Assembly: GCA_963930775.1 (NCBI GenBank)
Contig: OZ005707.1
Coordinates: 1 to 64,000 of the forward strand
DNA from: Cliona cf. orientalis
Taxonomy: Eukaryota; Porifera; Demospongiae; Clionaida; Clionaidae
DNA length: 64,000 nt
Direction of reading: 5' to 3'
Of the stretch, positions 61,928-64,000 are shown in pieces. The first letter of the stretch is position 1. Every line of letters starts with the position of its first letter. The position numbers were made by a program, and so were the translations under genes. Under the pieces are notes generated by a model that was given only the letters and a program-made list of their open reading frames with translations, did not search any database and had not been told where the DNA came from.

Positions 61928-63158
61928 AGACGGCCTATTCACGAAACCCAAACTACGATAGTCTGCCATAGCGTTTCCACACATATATCGGGCTAAACGC
62001 ATTTTTTTTTCATCTGCGCGTGCATGAAACGTGCCTCTCTAATAGATGCGTCACCTCGGCCTGAAGTGCTATTTTCACGCTCTATTTAAATGCGCCCACC
62101 CATGCGTCCCTATGCTTTTGTGTACAAATTTTGCGCGCCACCTGGTCGCGAAGGATAATATTATTTTCAGGCTCTAATGGCGCGCCACCCAGCACTCGTA
62201 ATTATTTATTCATGGCGCGTTAATTAGATCGGATACGGTAATTATTTCTATTTTCGCGCTCAAAAATAAAAATTAATTAATAATAAATTATGCGTGCACT
62301 TTACCAAACGAATGCGCAATAAAAATTCAGAAAAATTATAATAGCGCTCGCGCTTTAATTTAACGTACCGCCGCGGCGCCCGTTGCGCAATTAAAAATGG
62401 GCACAACGCAAATAATAAGCTAGCTACCTAGCTAAAAAATGTTGGTCCAATACTACACTATGAGTTCACAGTACTTCACAATAATTTATACCTGCAGGAA
62501 AGCATACAAAACATAAATGCCATGTTATTATTTCAAATTTATGTGTCAGCAGCTTACCATACAAGGTGATAGATACTTTTCTTCATTCCTTCTTTGCTCA
62601 TGTACCTTGCAAAATGTTAAAACAAAAGAGCTCTAACAGATGACATGTTTAATAGTGACACACAGAAAAGATACAGAAGGTGCCTATAGCCAATTTTAGT
62701 TTACACACTCCACATATTCGCCAGCGCTGGTATTAAAAAGTGTTATTTTTCTTCAGGAACAAGTGTTTTGCAGATATAGTGAATTGTGGATTAAGTGTCA
62801 TGGAGTCTTGTCATGGGACAAGACTACATGTTTTGAATGATCTGTCCCCAGCAAACATTTGCAGGTAATTAGCTGCATGTGTTTACACAAGTGTACTGTG
62901 ACATCCACCTCAAGGCTAGTGCCAAAAGTGCAACTGCAGACAGCTGTACATTTGTGACAAAATTCGAAAAAAATAACCCTTTTAAATTACCAGCAACTAG
63001 CAATATTTATACAGACAGACCATTGGTATTAAAGACATGGATATCTATTAAAAGAACTTGCCTTGGTAGCTTTCCTTCCAAGCGAGAGACCTTCCAGCGA
63101 CCTTTTGGTTCAAACTGGACAAAAACCGCTGAATTGCACCACGTGGATACAATTTTTT
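61928..63158. other. Intergenic region without a supported gene
   Basis: AT-rich sequence interspersed with GCGCGCC/CGCGCT-rich patches at 62050-62400 and no coding signal. It includes the upstream region of DBR1. Confidence 0.5.
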
Positions 63159-63170
63159 TACGCATGCGCA
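63159..63170. promoter_or_regulatory. NRF-1-like site TACGCATGCGCA
   Basis: Palindromic core 40 bp upstream of the DBR1 start codon. Confidence 0.45.
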
Positions 63171-63210
63171 AATTATGGTAAGGGGTCGCCACTAATAGCC
63201 TACTTGGAAC

Positions 63211-64000
63211 ATGAAAGTAAGCTTATCAACCTTTTTTCTTCTTGCTAGCTCATTTTTTTTGTTGATTCCGGATCAGATCGCGGTGGAAGGTTGCTGCCAC
63301 GGCTCCCTCGATAAAATCTACGAGGTTCTTACTACTGCTGAACAGAGAGAGGGCTGTAAGATCGACCTCCTGATCTGCTGTGGAGACTTCCAGGTGCAAT
63401 TATTGCTCTACTGTGCTGCCCAGTGGATCCATGCACTATCTATATATGTGTAGGCAGTTCGTAATGATGAAGACCTCTGCTGCATGGCATGCCCGCCAAA
63501 GTACCGCCACATGGAGACTTTCTACAAGTACTACTCCGGAGAGAAGAAGGCACCAATTCTGACGCTCTTTATTGGAGGCAACCATGAGGCTTCAAATCAT
63601 CTGTGGGAGCTGTAAGAATCTCATACTTTTATGTTCTGTTGTGATTCTAAAAACTGAGGGCATCTATACGTCATTTTACATCCATGCTTTCATAGAAAGT
63701 ATCTGCTTTTGAGGAAATAATAAAATTCCTTTGTTGCAGGAGCTACGGAGGCTGGGTGGCTCCAAACATCTATTACCTTGGCAACGCAGGAGTGGTGAGG
63801 ATTGGTGGACTAAGAATAGCAGGCCTTTCAGGAATATACAAACCAGGAGACTACAATATGAGTTAGTAGTGTAACTGTACCCTTAAACACACACACATGC
63901 ATATTCACACACACAATGTCATCCCTTGACACAGCTCGTTATGAGCAGCCCCCCTATAATCAAGGAACAATGAGGAGCGCATACCACGTCAGGTCATGTG
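63211..64000 (+). CDS. DBR1: RNA lariat debranching enzyme, 5' part (cut by window end)
   Basis: Exons 63211-63216 (ATGAAA only), 63277-63393, 63454-63611, 63740-63861 and 63935 onward. Splicing gives [11 protein letters not shown], the exact start of DBR1, while the unspliced frame would insert a false hydrophobic leader. Metallophosphoesterase motifs follow: [53 protein letters not shown] and [31 protein letters not shown] is at the window edge. The enzyme cuts the 2'-5' branch of intron lariats in the nucleus. The C-terminal half lies beyond base 64000. Confidence 0.95.

Overview
The window reads as one end of a chromosome from an invertebrate animal, most likely an early-branching one (a sponge is my best guess, at low confidence). 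Animal affinity rests on gene content: a TDRKH-type piRNA factor, a CELF RNA-binding protein, a receptor tyrosine phosphatase, an IRAK/Pelle-like death-domain kinase, BLOC1S6/pallidin and an EGF-repeat membrane protein. Genes are compact, with many short GT-AG introns and very short intergenic gaps. Exon-intron structures were built by hand from reading-frame continuity, splice signals and family knowledge; no alignment was run.

Layout: (1) 1-1784 is a C-rich (CCCAAA)n tract in the orientation expected for a left telomere, with CCCGAA variants on its inner side. (2) 1785-2654 is a 19-bp satellite of about 46 copies, followed by a tRNA-like relic. (3) 3400-9776 is a subtelomeric zone of degenerate 0.6-0.8 kb repeats and a near-identical 1.82-kb tandem duplication that carries an exon-like fragment. 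(4) 9777-12573 holds dispersed repeats. (5) 12574-15088 is a 26-copy satellite of about 98 bp whose unit contains a nested inverted repeat. (6) 15.1-18.2 kb is gene-poor. (7) 18.25-24.56 kb holds pieces of an IRAK-like kinase gene broken up by small mobile elements.

From 25 kb the window is gene-dense: TPR protein (+), COA1/TIM21-like inner-membrane protein (-), TDRKH (+), mitochondrial thioredoxin (-), NAA10 (+), CELF (+), receptor PTP with a WPL loop (+), three neighbouring minus-strand acidic or low-complexity genes that share a (A/T)SW(K/R)LV motif, an NAD-dependent epimerase-like SDR (+), a small PPxY-tailed membrane protein (+), stearoyl-CoA desaturase (-), sphingosine-1-phosphate phosphatase-like (+), BLOC1S6 (-), a gene-free interval at 50.8-55.2 kb, an EGF/coiled-coil receptor-like protein (+), fumarylacetoacetase (+), a transposon-rich gap at 60.5-63.2 kb, and the 5' part of the lariat debranching enzyme DBR1 (+), cut by the window end.

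Several genes are paired head-to-head across 75-210 bp (COA1-like/TDRKH, TXN2/NAA10, PB1-like/SDR), which suggests shared bidirectional promoters. A palindromic GCGCATGCG element (the NRF-1 consensus) recurs near gene starts. The most unusual signals are the non-TTAGGG telomere-like end, the SWKLV gene cluster, the phosphatase lacking the WPD aspartate, the hairpin satellite, and a transposon copy with a clean 9-bp target duplication.
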